Shown: in pieces, positions 15,998 through 23,720 of the stretch | Layout of the letters: each line of letters starts with the position of its first letter | Position numbering within the stretch: position 1 is the first letter of the stretch | Assembly (NCBI RefSeq): GCF_007280415.1 | Contig: NZ_VKKU01000002.1 | Location: forward strand, 124,001-188,000 | Length of the DNA stretch: 64,000 nt | Origin: Sphingorhabdus contaminans | GTDB lineage: Bacteria > Pseudomonadota > Alphaproteobacteria > Sphingomonadales > Sphingomonadaceae | Direction: 5' to 3' | Notes under the pieces: generated by a model | What the model saw: the letters and a program-made list of their open reading frames with translations, nothing else | Databases searched by the model: none | What the model was told of the DNA's origin: nothing | Translations under genes and position numbers: made by a program

Positions 15998-18124
15998 TTA
16001 CCAATAATAACGCAGCTTCTTTGCCCAAACGGAAGCGGGATATTGCTTTTTCAATTGATCGAACCAGGCCTTACGTTGCGACGTTGGTACGTCGGTCGCA
16101 TCACAACCATTATAGCCCGCCGGGGCATAGCAATAAACGGCTCGATACAAAGCGTAGGCACGGTTTCCAGCCCCTGCTGCCGGATCGGCTATAACCGCCT
16201 TATACGCATCAAGGCGTGAAAACCGCTTCCCGGCAAATTGGCTCGGACTGCCACCCAATTCATCCTTTTCCGGCTGGTCATCAAGCGAACGTGTCACGCC
16301 ATAATATTCCGGGTCCAATCCGTTTAAGCGGATGAATTCCCCTAGACAAAGCAAAGCGGTCGGGTCCTTTGGACGTACAGCCAGATTGGATGCAATCGTC
16401 TTAAGCGCCGGGCAAACGAAATCCGCAGAACCTGACCAGCGGAATAGCGCGATATCCGTATAGAGGGGCGATTCATAATCGTCGGCGGCCCGTCGCTTCG
16501 CTTGTAGGGGGATCAGCGGGAGATCCCTTAGAAACTCGCTGTAAAAACCGCGCGTCAGGTTTTTGTATAACAGCGTGTAGATGGCCACTTGCTTCTCCCG
16601 CGGTGACGCGCCCGACACCGCCAGATCGCGTAGCAAGGAAGGACCAGCCTGATAGCGCAGCAAGATTTCGCGAATATCGGGATCACGGATGATGCTGTTT
16701 GCGGCGAAAACTCTTTCAGCCGATCTGGCACGTTCATCGTGCAGCGCTAAAGCGAGTTCTGCGGCACCGCGTTGTTGCGGCAGTGCTGCGACCGACACGG
16801 CAGATACCAGTGCTGCACGAGCAGCGGGATCACCCAACGCATCAAGCGCGAGTGCACGCAGCATCAGGCGGCTAAAATCAAGATATCCGCCCGTCGACTT
16901 TGCGGCGGGTATCAGAGTTAAAACTTCGGCCGGATTATCCGCGACATAGAAAGCATGTGCCGCTTGCAAATAGCTAAACAGCTCACCCTTGGCTGCAAAT
17001 GCAGGTTTGAGCGCATCAAGTGCGGCGCGGGTGACCGGTGGTGTGCCATAGTCGGCATATTTGGGATCGTCGGGCCTTCGCATATCGCGCAGCAGGATCA
17101 CCGCCAGCAGCATGGGGTCTTTTACGTCTTCGGTCTTTAACTGCATTAAAGCTTTGATATCGAATTCCTGCACCAGATCGGGCAGGCTTACATTCCGTTT
17201 GGCGGGGTCGCCTTGTGCGAATTGCGTGGCATATTCTGCTGTGAGATCGTCCTTGCGGTTGCCGAGCCAATAGACGCGGCGAAGCAGGCCTCTTGCCGAG
17301 ACGGCATATTGCCCCGCGGGATAGGCTTTCAGATAGTTTTTAAACTCCGTCTCCGCCGCCCGGATGCGGCTGTCGTCAGCGCCCTTTTCCGAAATGCCGC
17401 CATATTCATCAAATGCAGACAAGGTTGCATCATTAAGGGTCGTGCGGGCGAGCATGTAAGTGGATGCCTCCGCCAGCCAGGCCGACGCTTTTGGATCGAC
17501 CCGTACGAACTGCGCATGCGCAGCAGCAAAGTCGCCGTCATAAAAAGCCGCCGCGCCGACAAGATAAGATGCAAACGCGCGCCCAACCGGCGATTGCACC
17601 TGCGCCAATGCTTCTTCGGCAACGGACGCTGCCTTTGTTTCGCCGGAGCATTCAGGTTTCAGCGCCGTGCGCACGGCCGTCAGCGTCGCCTTTTCGGCTT
17701 GGGTCAGGCCTTTGGCGCTCGCCACCGCCGCAATGAAGTCCGCGCCGGCGGCCAGATTGCTCATGCAACGGGTGCCAAATGGAAAATCCGTAGCGGTGTT
17801 GTCGTCTTTCCCGTTCGCTGGCGATGGCCCGAGCTTCAATGCAAAGCTTGCCCAGTCGAACGGCTCCGCCTCCCCCCGCCGTTCCACAATTTCATAGCTG
17901 TAGCGGCTGGCAGGGCCAACGCTGCCATGCCGGTCGTACAGGAGCATGAGCAGATTGACCCGTGTGTCGTTCCCCGGGCTCAGCAAGGCCGTACTGCTGC
18001 ACCCGTTATAGTCGGTCTGCTTTACCTTCCAGTCGGGGTAGCAGGACGAATCACCGCTCGCACTGGCAGGCGAGGTGCATAAAAAGGTCAGGGCAATCAC
18101 CAGCGCGGCCAGCATCTGCTTCAT
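15998..18124 (-). CDS. Large periplasmic repeat protein, unknown function
   Basis: 708 residues, family not firmly recognised. Signal peptide about 1-23 (ALVIALTFLCTSPASAS). The mature chain is mostly helical with repeated alanine-rich segments such as ASYLVGAAAFYDGDFAAAHAQF, which look like TPR/SEL1-type helical repeats from about 190 to 560. The C-terminus holds several Cys (CYAPAGYNGC). The start at 18124 is chosen over a much longer frame: AAGGGGA lies 8 bases upstream and the signal peptide starts here. Coupled to the DUF3142 lipoprotein. A role as an envelope scaffold or in substrate capture is inferred only from the repeats. Confidence 0.7.
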   Translation of the reverse strand: MKQMLAALVIALTFLCTSPASASGDSSCYPDWKVKQTDYNGCSSTALLSPGNDTRVNLLMLLYDRHGSVGPASRYSYEIVERRGEAEPFDWASFALKLGPSPANGKDDNTATDFPFGTRCMSNLAAGADFIAAVASAKGLTQAEKATLTAVRTALKPECSGETKAASVAEEALAQVQSPVGRAFASYLVGAAAFYDGDFAAAHAQFVRVDPKASAWLAEASTYMLARTTLNDATLSAFDEYGGISEKGADDSRIRAAETEFKNYLKAYPAGQYAVSARGLLRRVYWLGNRKDDLTAEYATQFAQGDPAKRNVSLPDLVQEFDIKALMQLKTEDVKDPMLLAVILLRDMRRPDDPKYADYGTPPVTRAALDALKPAFAAKGELFSYLQAAHAFYVADNPAEVLTLIPAAKSTGGYLDFSRLMLRALALDALGDPAARAALVSAVSVAALPQQRGAAELALALHDERARSAERVFAANSIIRDPDIREILLRYQAGPSLLRDLAVSGASPREKQVAIYTLLYKNLTRGFYSEFLRDLPLIPLQAKRRAADDYESPLYTDIALFRWSGSADFVCPALKTIASNLAVRPKDPTALLCLGEFIRLNGLDPEYYGVTRSLDDQPEKDELGGSPSQFAGKRFSRLDAYKAVIADPAAGAGNRAYALYRAVYCYAPAGYNGCDATDVPTSQRKAWFDQLKKQYPASVWAKKLRYYW

Positions 18125-18368
18125 ATCCATTCCCCTTTTGATTCCCGCAGTGGAATCAGCATGGCCCGCACCCCATATTTTGACAAGATGATGCGAAGCG
18201 CCGATCCGAAATCGGGGGATAAAATTCGTCCGGACCCCCGATGGAAAAAATATTTTCCAACTTTGATTTTCCGTCTTGCGCCCAAAAAAAGACTTAGCAC
18301 ATCCACGCGTCGCGCCCTGCGGCACGCTTGAGCCGTGCGACGAATGGAATCACAATAGCGACGAATTG

Positions 18369-18386
18369 AATGGTAAATTTACCATT
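18369..18386. promoter_or_regulatory. 18-bp perfect palindrome upstream of nrdAB
   Basis: AATGGTAAATTTACCATT reads the same on both strands. It sits between divergent transcription units and looks like a dimeric-regulator site. It does not match the NrdR box I know (ACACNATATATNGTGT-like). Confidence 0.5.
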
Positions 18387-18650
18387 TACCCTCTTGCGTC
18401 TCAAAATGATTGAGGCACTATAGGTAGCGGTTGGCCGTAGGGGGCATCACCACAGATTGTGCTTAAAGCAGCGGAACGTGATTCCGCCGAGGGGGAGATT
18501 TTTTCCGTCGATAAGCTGGGGACAAGTCGAATTTAGTCCCCTGCAGGGTACAAAAAATGGTAAGAGGGGGTTTCGCCCCTGAGTCGAACAAGACGGGAAC
18601 ATTTTTCCGTCTAAAATAATGGGCGGGTTTGGCCGGTGGGGAAGCACCAT

Positions 18651-18692
18651 ATGGCTGGTCAAACCGGATTAGGAATGGAGCAACGGGGTTAA
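18651..18692 (+). CDS. Possible 13-residue leader peptide before nrdA
   Basis: Open frame ATG-TAA (MAGQTGLGMEQRG) with GGGGAAG 8 bases upstream. Its stop codon is directly followed by the nrdA ATG (TAAATG). Short frames occur by chance; abutment and ribosome site make translational coupling possible. No homologue is known to me. Confidence 0.3.
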   Translation: MAGQTGLGMEQRG

Positions 18693-20639
18693 ATGGATTT
18701 CAGAGATACTGGCCAAGGGGCCGAAGATATGGTCGCAGGAACAACGGACGTGCTCGAAAAATTAGCGGTGGAAACAGAAACCACTACCGAAGAAAAGCCG
18801 AAGGCGGCAGCGAAGAAAGCTGCGTCCAGCAAAACGGTGGACGAACGGCGCTTTAACGTTGTCACCGATTCATCGCGTGACGCGCTTCTGACCGAATTCG
18901 GCAAAGACACTTTGCAGGATCGCTATCTGCTGCCGGGCGAAAGCTATCAGGATCTGTTCGCCCGCGTCGCGGCGGCCTATGCCGATGACGAGGCGCATGC
19001 CCAGCGCCTGTACGACTATATCAGCCGCCTGTGGTTCATGCCGGCAACGCCCGTGCTGTCGAACGGCGGCACCGGACGCGGCCTGCCTATCAGCTGCTAT
19101 CTGAACTCGGTGGACGACAGCCTGGAAGGCATCGTCAACACCTGGAACGAAAATGTCTGGCTCGCCTCGCGCGGCGGCGGCATCGGCACCTATTGGGGCA
19201 GCGTTCGCGGCATTGGGGAGCCTGTCGGCCTGAATGGCAAGACCAGCGGCATCATTCCCTTCGTCCGCGTTATGGACAGCCTCACCCTCGCGATCAGCCA
19301 GGGTTCGCTGCGCCGCGGTTCGGCGGCCTGCTATCTCGACGTCTCGCACCCCGAGATTGAGGAGTTCCTCGAAATCCGCAAGCCATCGGGCGACTTCAAC
19401 CGCAAGGCGCTGAACCTGCACCACGGTGTGCTGCTGTCCGACGAATTTATGGAAGCGGTCCGCGACGGTGCCGAATTCAACCTGCGTTCGCCCAAGACCG
19501 GCGAAGTGCGCGGCACGGTGGACGCACGCTCGCTGTTCCAGAAGCTGGTCGAAACCCGTCTGGCAACCGGCGAGCCGTACATCATCTTCTCCGACACCGT
19601 GAACAACGCGATGCCGAAGCATCACCGCGATCTGGGTCTGAAGGTGTCGACGTCGAACCTGTGTTCGGAAATCACCCTGCCCACCGGCCGCGACCATCTG
19701 GGTGGCGACCGCACCGCCGTGTGCTGCCTCAGCTCGCTCAATCTCGAAAAATGGGATGAGTGGAGCGTCGACAAGGCCTTTATCGAAGACGTCATGCGCA
19801 TGCTCGACAATGTGCTGCAGGACTTCATCGACCGCGCGCCGGACGAGATGGCACGCGCCAAGTACAGCGCGGCGCGCGAACGTTCGGTTGGCCTCGGCGT
19901 CATGGGCTTCCACAGCTTCCTGCAATCGCGGGGCGTCGGCTTTGAAAGCGCGCTGGCCAAGTCGTGGAACATGAAATTCTTCAAGCATATCCGCTCGCAA
20001 GTGGATGAAGCGTCGATGATGCTCGCCAACGAACGGGGTGCCTGCCCCGATGCGGAGGAAATGGGCGTCATGGAACGTTTCAGCTGCAAGATGGCGATCG
20101 CGCCCACCGCGTCGATCAGCATCATCTGCGGCGGCACCAGCGCCTGCATCGAGCCGATCCCTGCCAATATCTACACGCACAAAACCCTGTCGGGCAGCTT
20201 CATCGTGAAGAATCCCTATCTGGAAAAACTGCTGCAGGAAAAGGCGAAGGACAGCACCAATGTCTGGAACAGCATCCTTGAAAAGGGCGGTTCGGTCCAG
20301 CATCTCGACTTCCTCAGCCATGAGGAAAAGGACACGTTCAAAACCAGCTTCGAGATTGACCAGCGCTGGCTGATCGAACTCGCCGCCGACCGCACGCCCT
20401 ATATTGACCAGGCGACCTCGCTGAACCTGTTCATTCCGGCCGATGTGGAAAAGTGGGACCTGCTGATGCTGCACTTCCGCGCTTGGGAACTGGGCGTGAA
20501 ATCGCTCTATTACCTGCGTTCAAAGAGCATCCAGCGCGCCGGTTTTGCAGGCGGAGTGGAGGCGGACAATACCGCCGAAGCCCCGGTGATCGAACTGGCC
20601 ACGACCACGGACTATGACGAATGTCTGGCCTGTCAGTAA
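18693..20639 (+). CDS. nrdA: Ribonucleoside-diphosphate reductase, alpha subunit (class I)
   Basis: Reduces ribonucleotides to deoxyribonucleotides with the NrdB radical. 648 residues. Catalytic residues are all present: Cys135 (ISCYLNS) and Cys344 or 345 (AVCCLSS) as the redox pair, Asn322/Cys324/Glu326 (NLCSE) around the thiyl radical, and a C-terminal ECLACQ shuttle. The N-terminus before the core (from about residue 53) is a short charged Lys/Ala/Glu stretch; the roughly 90-residue ATP-cone that gives overall activity control in Escherichia coli NrdA is missing. The start at 18693 follows a TAA directly; Met13 is an alternative. Followed after 70 bp by nrdB. Confidence 0.95.
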   Translation: MDFRDTGQGAEDMVAGTTDVLEKLAVETETTTEEKPKAAAKKAASSKTVDERRFNVVTDSSRDALLTEFGKDTLQDRYLLPGESYQDLFARVAAAYADDEAHAQRLYDYISRLWFMPATPVLSNGGTGRGLPISCYLNSVDDSLEGIVNTWNENVWLASRGGGIGTYWGSVRGIGEPVGLNGKTSGIIPFVRVMDSLTLAISQGSLRRGSAACYLDVSHPEIEEFLEIRKPSGDFNRKALNLHHGVLLSDEFMEAVRDGAEFNLRSPKTGEVRGTVDARSLFQKLVETRLATGEPYIIFSDTVNNAMPKHHRDLGLKVSTSNLCSEITLPTGRDHLGGDRTAVCCLSSLNLEKWDEWSVDKAFIEDVMRMLDNVLQDFIDRAPDEMARAKYSAARERSVGLGVMGFHSFLQSRGVGFESALAKSWNMKFFKHIRSQVDEASMMLANERGACPDAEEMGVMERFSCKMAIAPTASISIICGGTSACIEPIPANIYTHKTLSGSFIVKNPYLEKLLQEKAKDSTNVWNSILEKGGSVQHLDFLSHEEKDTFKTSFEIDQRWLIELAADRTPYIDQATSLNLFIPADVEKWDLLMLHFRAWELGVKSLYYLRSKSIQRAGFAGGVEADNTAEAPVIELATTTDYDECLACQ

Positions 20640-20653
20640 AGCGATAGCATAAC

Positions 20654-20675
20654 GCCCTCCCCGACGCGGGAGGGC
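20654..20675 (+). other. Intercistronic hairpin nrdA-nrdB
   Basis: GCCCTCCC (20654-20661) and GGGAGGGC (20668-20675) form a perfect 8-bp stem with a 6-base loop and no T run. It may stabilise or process the nrdAB message and not terminate it. Confidence 0.6.
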
Positions 20676-20709
20676 ACATGAAGAACCCAATTCCTTTGGA
20701 GCCGATCCG

Positions 20710-21762
20710 ATGTCCCTTCTAGAAGCCCGTAACAGCTACAAGCCTTTTGAATATCCCTGGGCCTATGATTTCTGGAAACGCCAGCAACAGATCCACTGGC
20801 TGCCCGAAGAGGTGCCATTGGGTGAGGATTGCCGCGACTGGGCGCAGAAACTTTCGGATCATGAGCGCAACCTGCTGACGCAGATCTTCCGTTTCTTCAC
20901 ACAGGCCGATGTCGAGGTGCAGAATTGCTACCACGAAAATTACGGCCGCGTGTTCAAGCCGACCGAAGTGAAGATGATGCTGACCGCCTTTTCCAACATG
21001 GAAACGGTGCACATCGCGGCGTACAGCCATTTGCTCGACACCATCGGCATGCCGGAAAGCGAATATAGCGCCTTCCTCGAATATGAGGAAATGGCCGCCA
21101 AGGTCGATTATATCCACCAGTTCGGCGTCGACACGGACGAGGATATCGCCCGCACGCTCGCCATGTTCGGCGGCTTTACCGAAGGGCTGCAGCTCTTCGC
21201 ATCCTTCGCCATGCTGATGAACTTCCCGCGCTTCAACAAGATGAAGGGCATGGGCCAGATCGTATCCTGGTCAGTCCGTGATGAATCGCTCCACTGCGAA
21301 GGTATCACCAAGCTGTTCCACGCCTTCTGCGCGGAACGCGGATGCCTGACCAAGGCGGTGAAGGAAGATATTATCGACTGCTGCCAGAAGGTCGTCCGTC
21401 TGGAAGACAATTTCATCGACCTCGCCTTCGAAATGGGCCCCGTGCCCGGCATGACGGCAAAGGAAATCAAGCGCTACATCCGCTACATCGCCGACTGGCG
21501 CCTGGGCCAGCTCGGCCTGCCCGCCATCTACATGGTCGAAGACCACCCACTCCCCTGGCTCGCGCCATTGTTGAACGGCGTCGAGCACGCCAACTTCTTC
21601 GAAACCCGCGCGACCGAATACAGCAAAGCCAGCACCCGCGGCGATTGGGGCCAGGTATGGCAGAGCTTCGACAACCGCAAAAAGAAGATCATCGGTGTCG
21701 AACCGGAAGCGGAAAATGACAGCGTGGATATGTTTGAACAGGCCGGGGTTGCGGCGGAGTAG
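20710..21762 (+). CDS. nrdB: Ribonucleoside-diphosphate reductase, beta subunit (class I)
   Basis: Supplies the stable tyrosyl radical to NrdA. 350 residues. Diiron ligands are visible as Asp67 (TQADVEV), Glu98 and His101 (METVH), Glu158 (FTEGLQLF) and Glu192/His195 (RDESLH). The radical Tyr105 sits four residues after His101, the same spacing as His118/Tyr122 in Escherichia coli. There is no N-terminal ATP-cone, so neither subunit carries one. The C-terminal tail (DSVDMFEQAGVAAE) is the expected flexible alpha-binding segment. It ends close to a hairpin terminator inside the convergent gene. Confidence 0.96.
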   Translation: MSLLEARNSYKPFEYPWAYDFWKRQQQIHWLPEEVPLGEDCRDWAQKLSDHERNLLTQIFRFFTQADVEVQNCYHENYGRVFKPTEVKMMLTAFSNMETVHIAAYSHLLDTIGMPESEYSAFLEYEEMAAKVDYIHQFGVDTDEDIARTLAMFGGFTEGLQLFASFAMLMNFPRFNKMKGMGQIVSWSVRDESLHCEGITKLFHAFCAERGCLTKAVKEDIIDCCQKVVRLEDNFIDLAFEMGPVPGMTAKEIKRYIRYIADWRLGQLGLPAIYMVEDHPLPWLAPLLNGVEHANFFETRATEYSKASTRGDWGQVWQSFDNRKKKIIGVEPEAENDSVDMFEQAGVAAE

Positions 21763-21832
21763 TCGGGAATCTTAGTTGACATTTTGTCACAATTGGCTCT
21801 AGGGTTGCCCCGTTGAAGTCAGGTGACGCTAG

Positions 21833-22291
21833 TCAGTCTGAAACGTCAAAGCTCCCGTTTTCTGCGGGAGCTTTGATCGTTTCAGGACCCCGTTCGTAAA
21901 GCGATGGGTTAGCCTTTGCTATTCGCGACACCTTTTCTACCAAAGCACTAAGGTCATAGACATTGCTCAAACGGCCTCGATTGTTTGCCCCATATCGAGC
22001 GACGCGGGTAATGATGCCCTTGTTTTCCAGCGATAGCAAAGTCCTCTGGACCTGCCTGCTGCTAATGCCGCTGCGTAAGGCCAATGTTTGCTTGCTTGGA
22101 AATGGCATCTGCGATTCTCCCCACCAATGAAAAAGAATTTGGCAAAGGATTACGAATTCAGTTGGGGAAATTTGAGAAGCTTCGTCAACGAACTGATTAT
22201 ATGCAATTAAGTGATTCGGGAGTATGGTAAAACCCCCTTTCGCGACGCCGTCACCCCATTTTTTTTGAGTCGATTGATTGATCTTTGCCAT
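21833..22291 (-). CDS. Helix-turn-helix protein (HTH_36-like)
   Basis: 152 residues. The central winged-helix segment (about 45-115) includes PFPSKQTLALRSGISSRQVQRTLLSLENKGII, the layout of HTH_36 domains found in replication initiators and accessory regulators. A charged C-terminal tail follows (about 120-152). It could be a DNA-binding regulator of the local island or a relic of a plasmid/phage Rep protein. The 3' end overlaps a 12-bp stem terminator for the convergent nrdAB transcript. Overlapping palindromes lie 49-80 bases upstream. Function unknown. Confidence 0.7.
   Translation of the reverse strand: MAKINQSTQKKWGDGVAKGGFTILPNHLIAYNQFVDEASQISPTEFVILCQILFHWWGESQMPFPSKQTLALRSGISSRQVQRTLLSLENKGIITRVARYGANNRGRLSNVYDLSALVEKVSRIAKANPSLYERGPETIKAPAENGSFDVSD
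21846..21876. terminator. Bidirectional hairpin terminator of nrdAB, inside the HTH gene end
   Basis: TCAAAGCTCCCG (21846-21857) and CGGGAGCTTTGA (21865-21876) make a perfect 12-bp stem with a 7-base loop. It lies 84 bases after the nrdB stop and within the last codons of the minus-strand HTH gene. The following T-rich bases on the plus strand are weak (TCGTTTC). Confidence 0.6.
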
Positions 22292-22339
22292 AAATGCACC
22301 ATTTCTGTCTCTAACCTAATGACATTAATGCCCCTACCT

Positions 22340-22371
22340 GGAGACTAATATGTCTCCCTATATAGACATAT
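22340..22371. promoter_or_regulatory. Two overlapping inverted repeats upstream of the HTH gene
   Basis: GGAGAC/GTCTCC (22340-22357) overlaps ATATGTCT/AGACATAT (22348-22371); both are perfect. They lie between the minus-strand HTH gene and the plus-strand small gene at 22535, in AT-rich DNA, and look like an operator pair. Confidence 0.5.
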
Positions 22372-22534
22372 CAGTTAATACGCAACATTGATAAGACGCA
22401 CGATATGGGCGCATTCAAACTCGTACCTCTTGACATGCGCACGTTATTCTTTAAAAGGCAGCGTCGAAGGGGCGTCACCTGACTTCAACAATCAAAGCGC
22501 TCCTTCATTCAACCTACGAATGAGGAATTTTAAT

Positions 22535-22708
22535 ATGAGTGATTTGAAAAAGCCTGGAGAAAAAGCTGATCGGTCTGGCCAGTATGAAATTACCGGCCCT
22601 CGGGGCGGTGGAACTGGCGCGGAGCGGACAGTCACAAGGGGCGAGCCTTTGCCACCCACGCCGGAAAGGGGTCAGCGTTATCGACTTGTCGATCCTACAA
22701 AGCACTAA
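22535..22708 (+). CDS. Small hydrophilic YjzC-like protein
   Basis: 57 residues, no membrane helix or signal. The pattern LKKPGEKADRSGQYEI, then GxGxERTVTRGEPLPPTP and RYRLVDPTKH near the end recalls the YjzC family of short proteins of unknown role. GAGGA lies 8 bases before the ATG; the frame is open further upstream, but only this start has a ribosome site. It is closed by a strong terminator 10 bases after the stop, so it is a single-gene unit. Confidence 0.65.
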   Translation: MSDLKKPGEKADRSGQYEITGPRGGGTGAERTVTRGEPLPPTPERGQRYRLVDPTKH

Positions 22709-22717
22709 ATAATTGGG

Positions 22718-22746
22718 TGCCCCGAGCGGTAAGCTCGGGGCATTTT
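22718..22746 (+). terminator. Intrinsic terminator of the small gene
   Basis: TGCCCCGAGC / GCTCGGGGCA, a perfect 10-bp stem with a 5-base loop, followed by TTTT. Confidence 0.92.
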
Positions 22747-22802
22747 ACTTAACGCCACCTCACCCAACTACAACTAGCCGCCAAGGCGACAAGTCTGCGC
22801 AA

Positions 22803-22825
22803 CCCTCTCCCAATGGGGGAGAGGG
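22803..22825. repeat. Short palindromic CCCTCTCCC repeat
   Basis: CCCTCTCCC and GGGAGAGGG around a 5-base spacer, perfect 9-bp arms. It belongs to the same family of CTCTCCCCT-type palindromes that end the larger repeats at 53247 and 60163. Imperfect relatives occur at 23261-23282, 52216-52239 and 63884-63906. Confidence 0.6.
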
Positions 22826-22830
22826 ACATG

Positions 22831-23040
22831 TTATCTTTTGAATAACTCGTCTGGAGTTGTTTCAAGCGCTGCTGCGATCCGCATCAGCACTTCTAGGCTA
22901 GGGTTACGGCGGCCACGTTCGATGCCACCCGCATAGGTCAGATCAATTCCGCTATCGACGGCAAGTTGTTCCTGCGTCAGGCCCCTCGCCTTACGCAACC
23001 GCTTCACATTCTCCCCGATGATGGCTTTCCAGTCCTCCAT
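22831..23040 (-). CDS. Small XRE-family regulator, restriction-controller (C protein)-like
   Basis: 69 residues that are nearly all helix-turn-helix (about 8-63): ENVKRLRKARGLTQEQLA, then TYAGGIERGRRNPSLEVL and ALETTPDELF. Size and the TYxxGIERGxRNPSL recognition segment match controller proteins of type II restriction-modification systems. No methylase or endonuclease gene is near, so this is a solitary homologue. An 18-bp palindrome (23076-23093) sits 36 bases upstream of the ATG and is a likely autoregulatory site. The ATG at 23040 is chosen because the domain begins there; an open frame extends 32 codons further upstream through the palindrome. Confidence 0.8.
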   Translation of the reverse strand: MEDWKAIIGENVKRLRKARGLTQEQLAVDSGIDLTYAGGIERGRRNPSLEVLMRIAAALETTPDELFKR

Positions 23041-23075
23041 ACACAAGAGAACAAGACCAGTGGACAGAATTACAC

Positions 23076-23093
23076 TAGGGACTATAGTCCCTA
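23076..23093. promoter_or_regulatory. 18-bp palindrome, likely controller box
   Basis: TAGGGACTATAGTCCCTA is a perfect palindrome directly upstream of the XRE gene and 29 bases before the divergent small frame at 23122. Its GACTATAGTC core resembles the GACTTATAGTC half-sites of restriction controller operators but is one base shorter. Confidence 0.65.
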
Positions 23094-23121
23094 TTTTCCG
23101 TTCATGGTCGAATGAAGGTCG

Positions 23122-23244
23122 ATGCACCACAATCAATGGATAGGCGCCGATAAGAAAAAGCGAGGTAAAGACGTCGCTTTAAAAATCGAAGCCGCGCTGA
23201 TCCTTATGCTGCAGTTTTGCGCGCTGCTGGCTCTCTTTTTCTAG
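23122..23244 (+). CDS. Possible 40-residue tail-anchored membrane peptide
   Basis: Short frame starting MHHNQW, with a basic stretch (about 11-18, KKKRGKD) and a C-terminal hydrophobic helix (about 23-40) that runs to the stop codon. The layout is like small membrane toxins or regulators. AAGG lies only 3-4 bases before the ATG, which is short. It is divergent from the controller-like XRE gene across the 18-bp palindrome, so both could be under the same regulator. No homologue is known to me; it may be spurious. Confidence 0.35.
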   Translation: MHHNQWIGADKKKRGKDVALKIEAALILMLQFCALLALFF

Positions 23245-23294
23245 GCGTGTGAAACAACCCCCTCTCTCCTTAAAGGGAGAGGTTGGGAATTGAT

Positions 23295-23720
23295 TCAGGC
23301 CGACATCTCCGCGCTGTTATCCGCACTAAGCATATGTGCCACCAAAGCCGTGTCGACGGATTCGGCCAGTGAGCGTACTTTACCGGAATCGTCAAACTCC
23401 CACATATTCAACAGCTCGGTCAGGTGGACCGGGCCGCCGCCTGTGGACACTTCGACATGCAGCCGGACCACGGCCCTGTTGTCGTCCACCACCCAATCTA
23501 CCCTTTTGACGGTGTGGAATTTGAATGTGTCAATCAACTCGCCAATCGCGGCGCGGGCGTCATTTTTGGCGCGCGATTGTTCGCCCAGTGTCTGGGGTGC
23601 GCCCAGCATTTCATAAGTGGACCCGTCGGCCCAGAATTGGTCAAACATTGCCTTGTCGCCGGCGATGCGCGCGGCATAAATCTGGTCGATGGTGTCGAGT
23701 ATCTGGTCACGGGAAATCAT
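23295..23720 (-). CDS. SnoaL/NTF2-like family protein
   Basis: 141 residues, single alpha+beta cone fold. The N-terminal helix ILDTIDQIYAARIAGDKAMFDQFWADGSTYEML and the curved-sheet segments around AVVRLHVEVSTGGGPVHL are typical of NTF2-like/SnoaL proteins. Family members include isomerases, dehydratases and ligand-binding proteins, so activity cannot be told. GGAGGGAGGA lies about 6 bases before the ATG. It stands alone between repeats and the outer-membrane protein gene. Confidence 0.82.
   Translation of the reverse strand: MISRDQILDTIDQIYAARIAGDKAMFDQFWADGSTYEMLGAPQTLGEQSRAKNDARAAIGELIDTFKFHTVKRVDWVVDDNRAVVRLHVEVSTGGGPVHLTELLNMWEFDDSGKVRSLAESVDTALVAHMLSADNSAEMSA

Larger units (their letters stand above)
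18125..18692. other. Divergent region upstream of nrdA with several hairpins
   Basis: 568 bp with no substantial gene. It has an 18-bp perfect palindrome (18369-18386), then hairpins GCGGAA/TTCCGC (18471-18487) and GGGGAC/GTCCCC (about 18523-18546), and a 13-codon open frame (18651-18692) abutting nrdA. The right half looks like a long structured leader for nrdAB. No cobalamin riboswitch signature was recognised. Confidence 0.5.

Noticed and set aside
18450-18690. Cobalamin riboswitch upstream of nrdA
   Set aside because: The reductase is class I and uses no cobalamin; no B12-box-like sequence was seen, only generic hairpins.
18870-20474. Long open frame antisense to nrdA (534 codons)
   Set aside because: It mirrors a highly conserved gene with GC-rich third positions; the translated sequence is low-complexity-like and has no family motif or ribosome site.
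22831-23040. Complete restriction-modification system around the controller-like gene
   Set aside because: No methylase or endonuclease motif was found within several kilobases on either side; only the controller is present.
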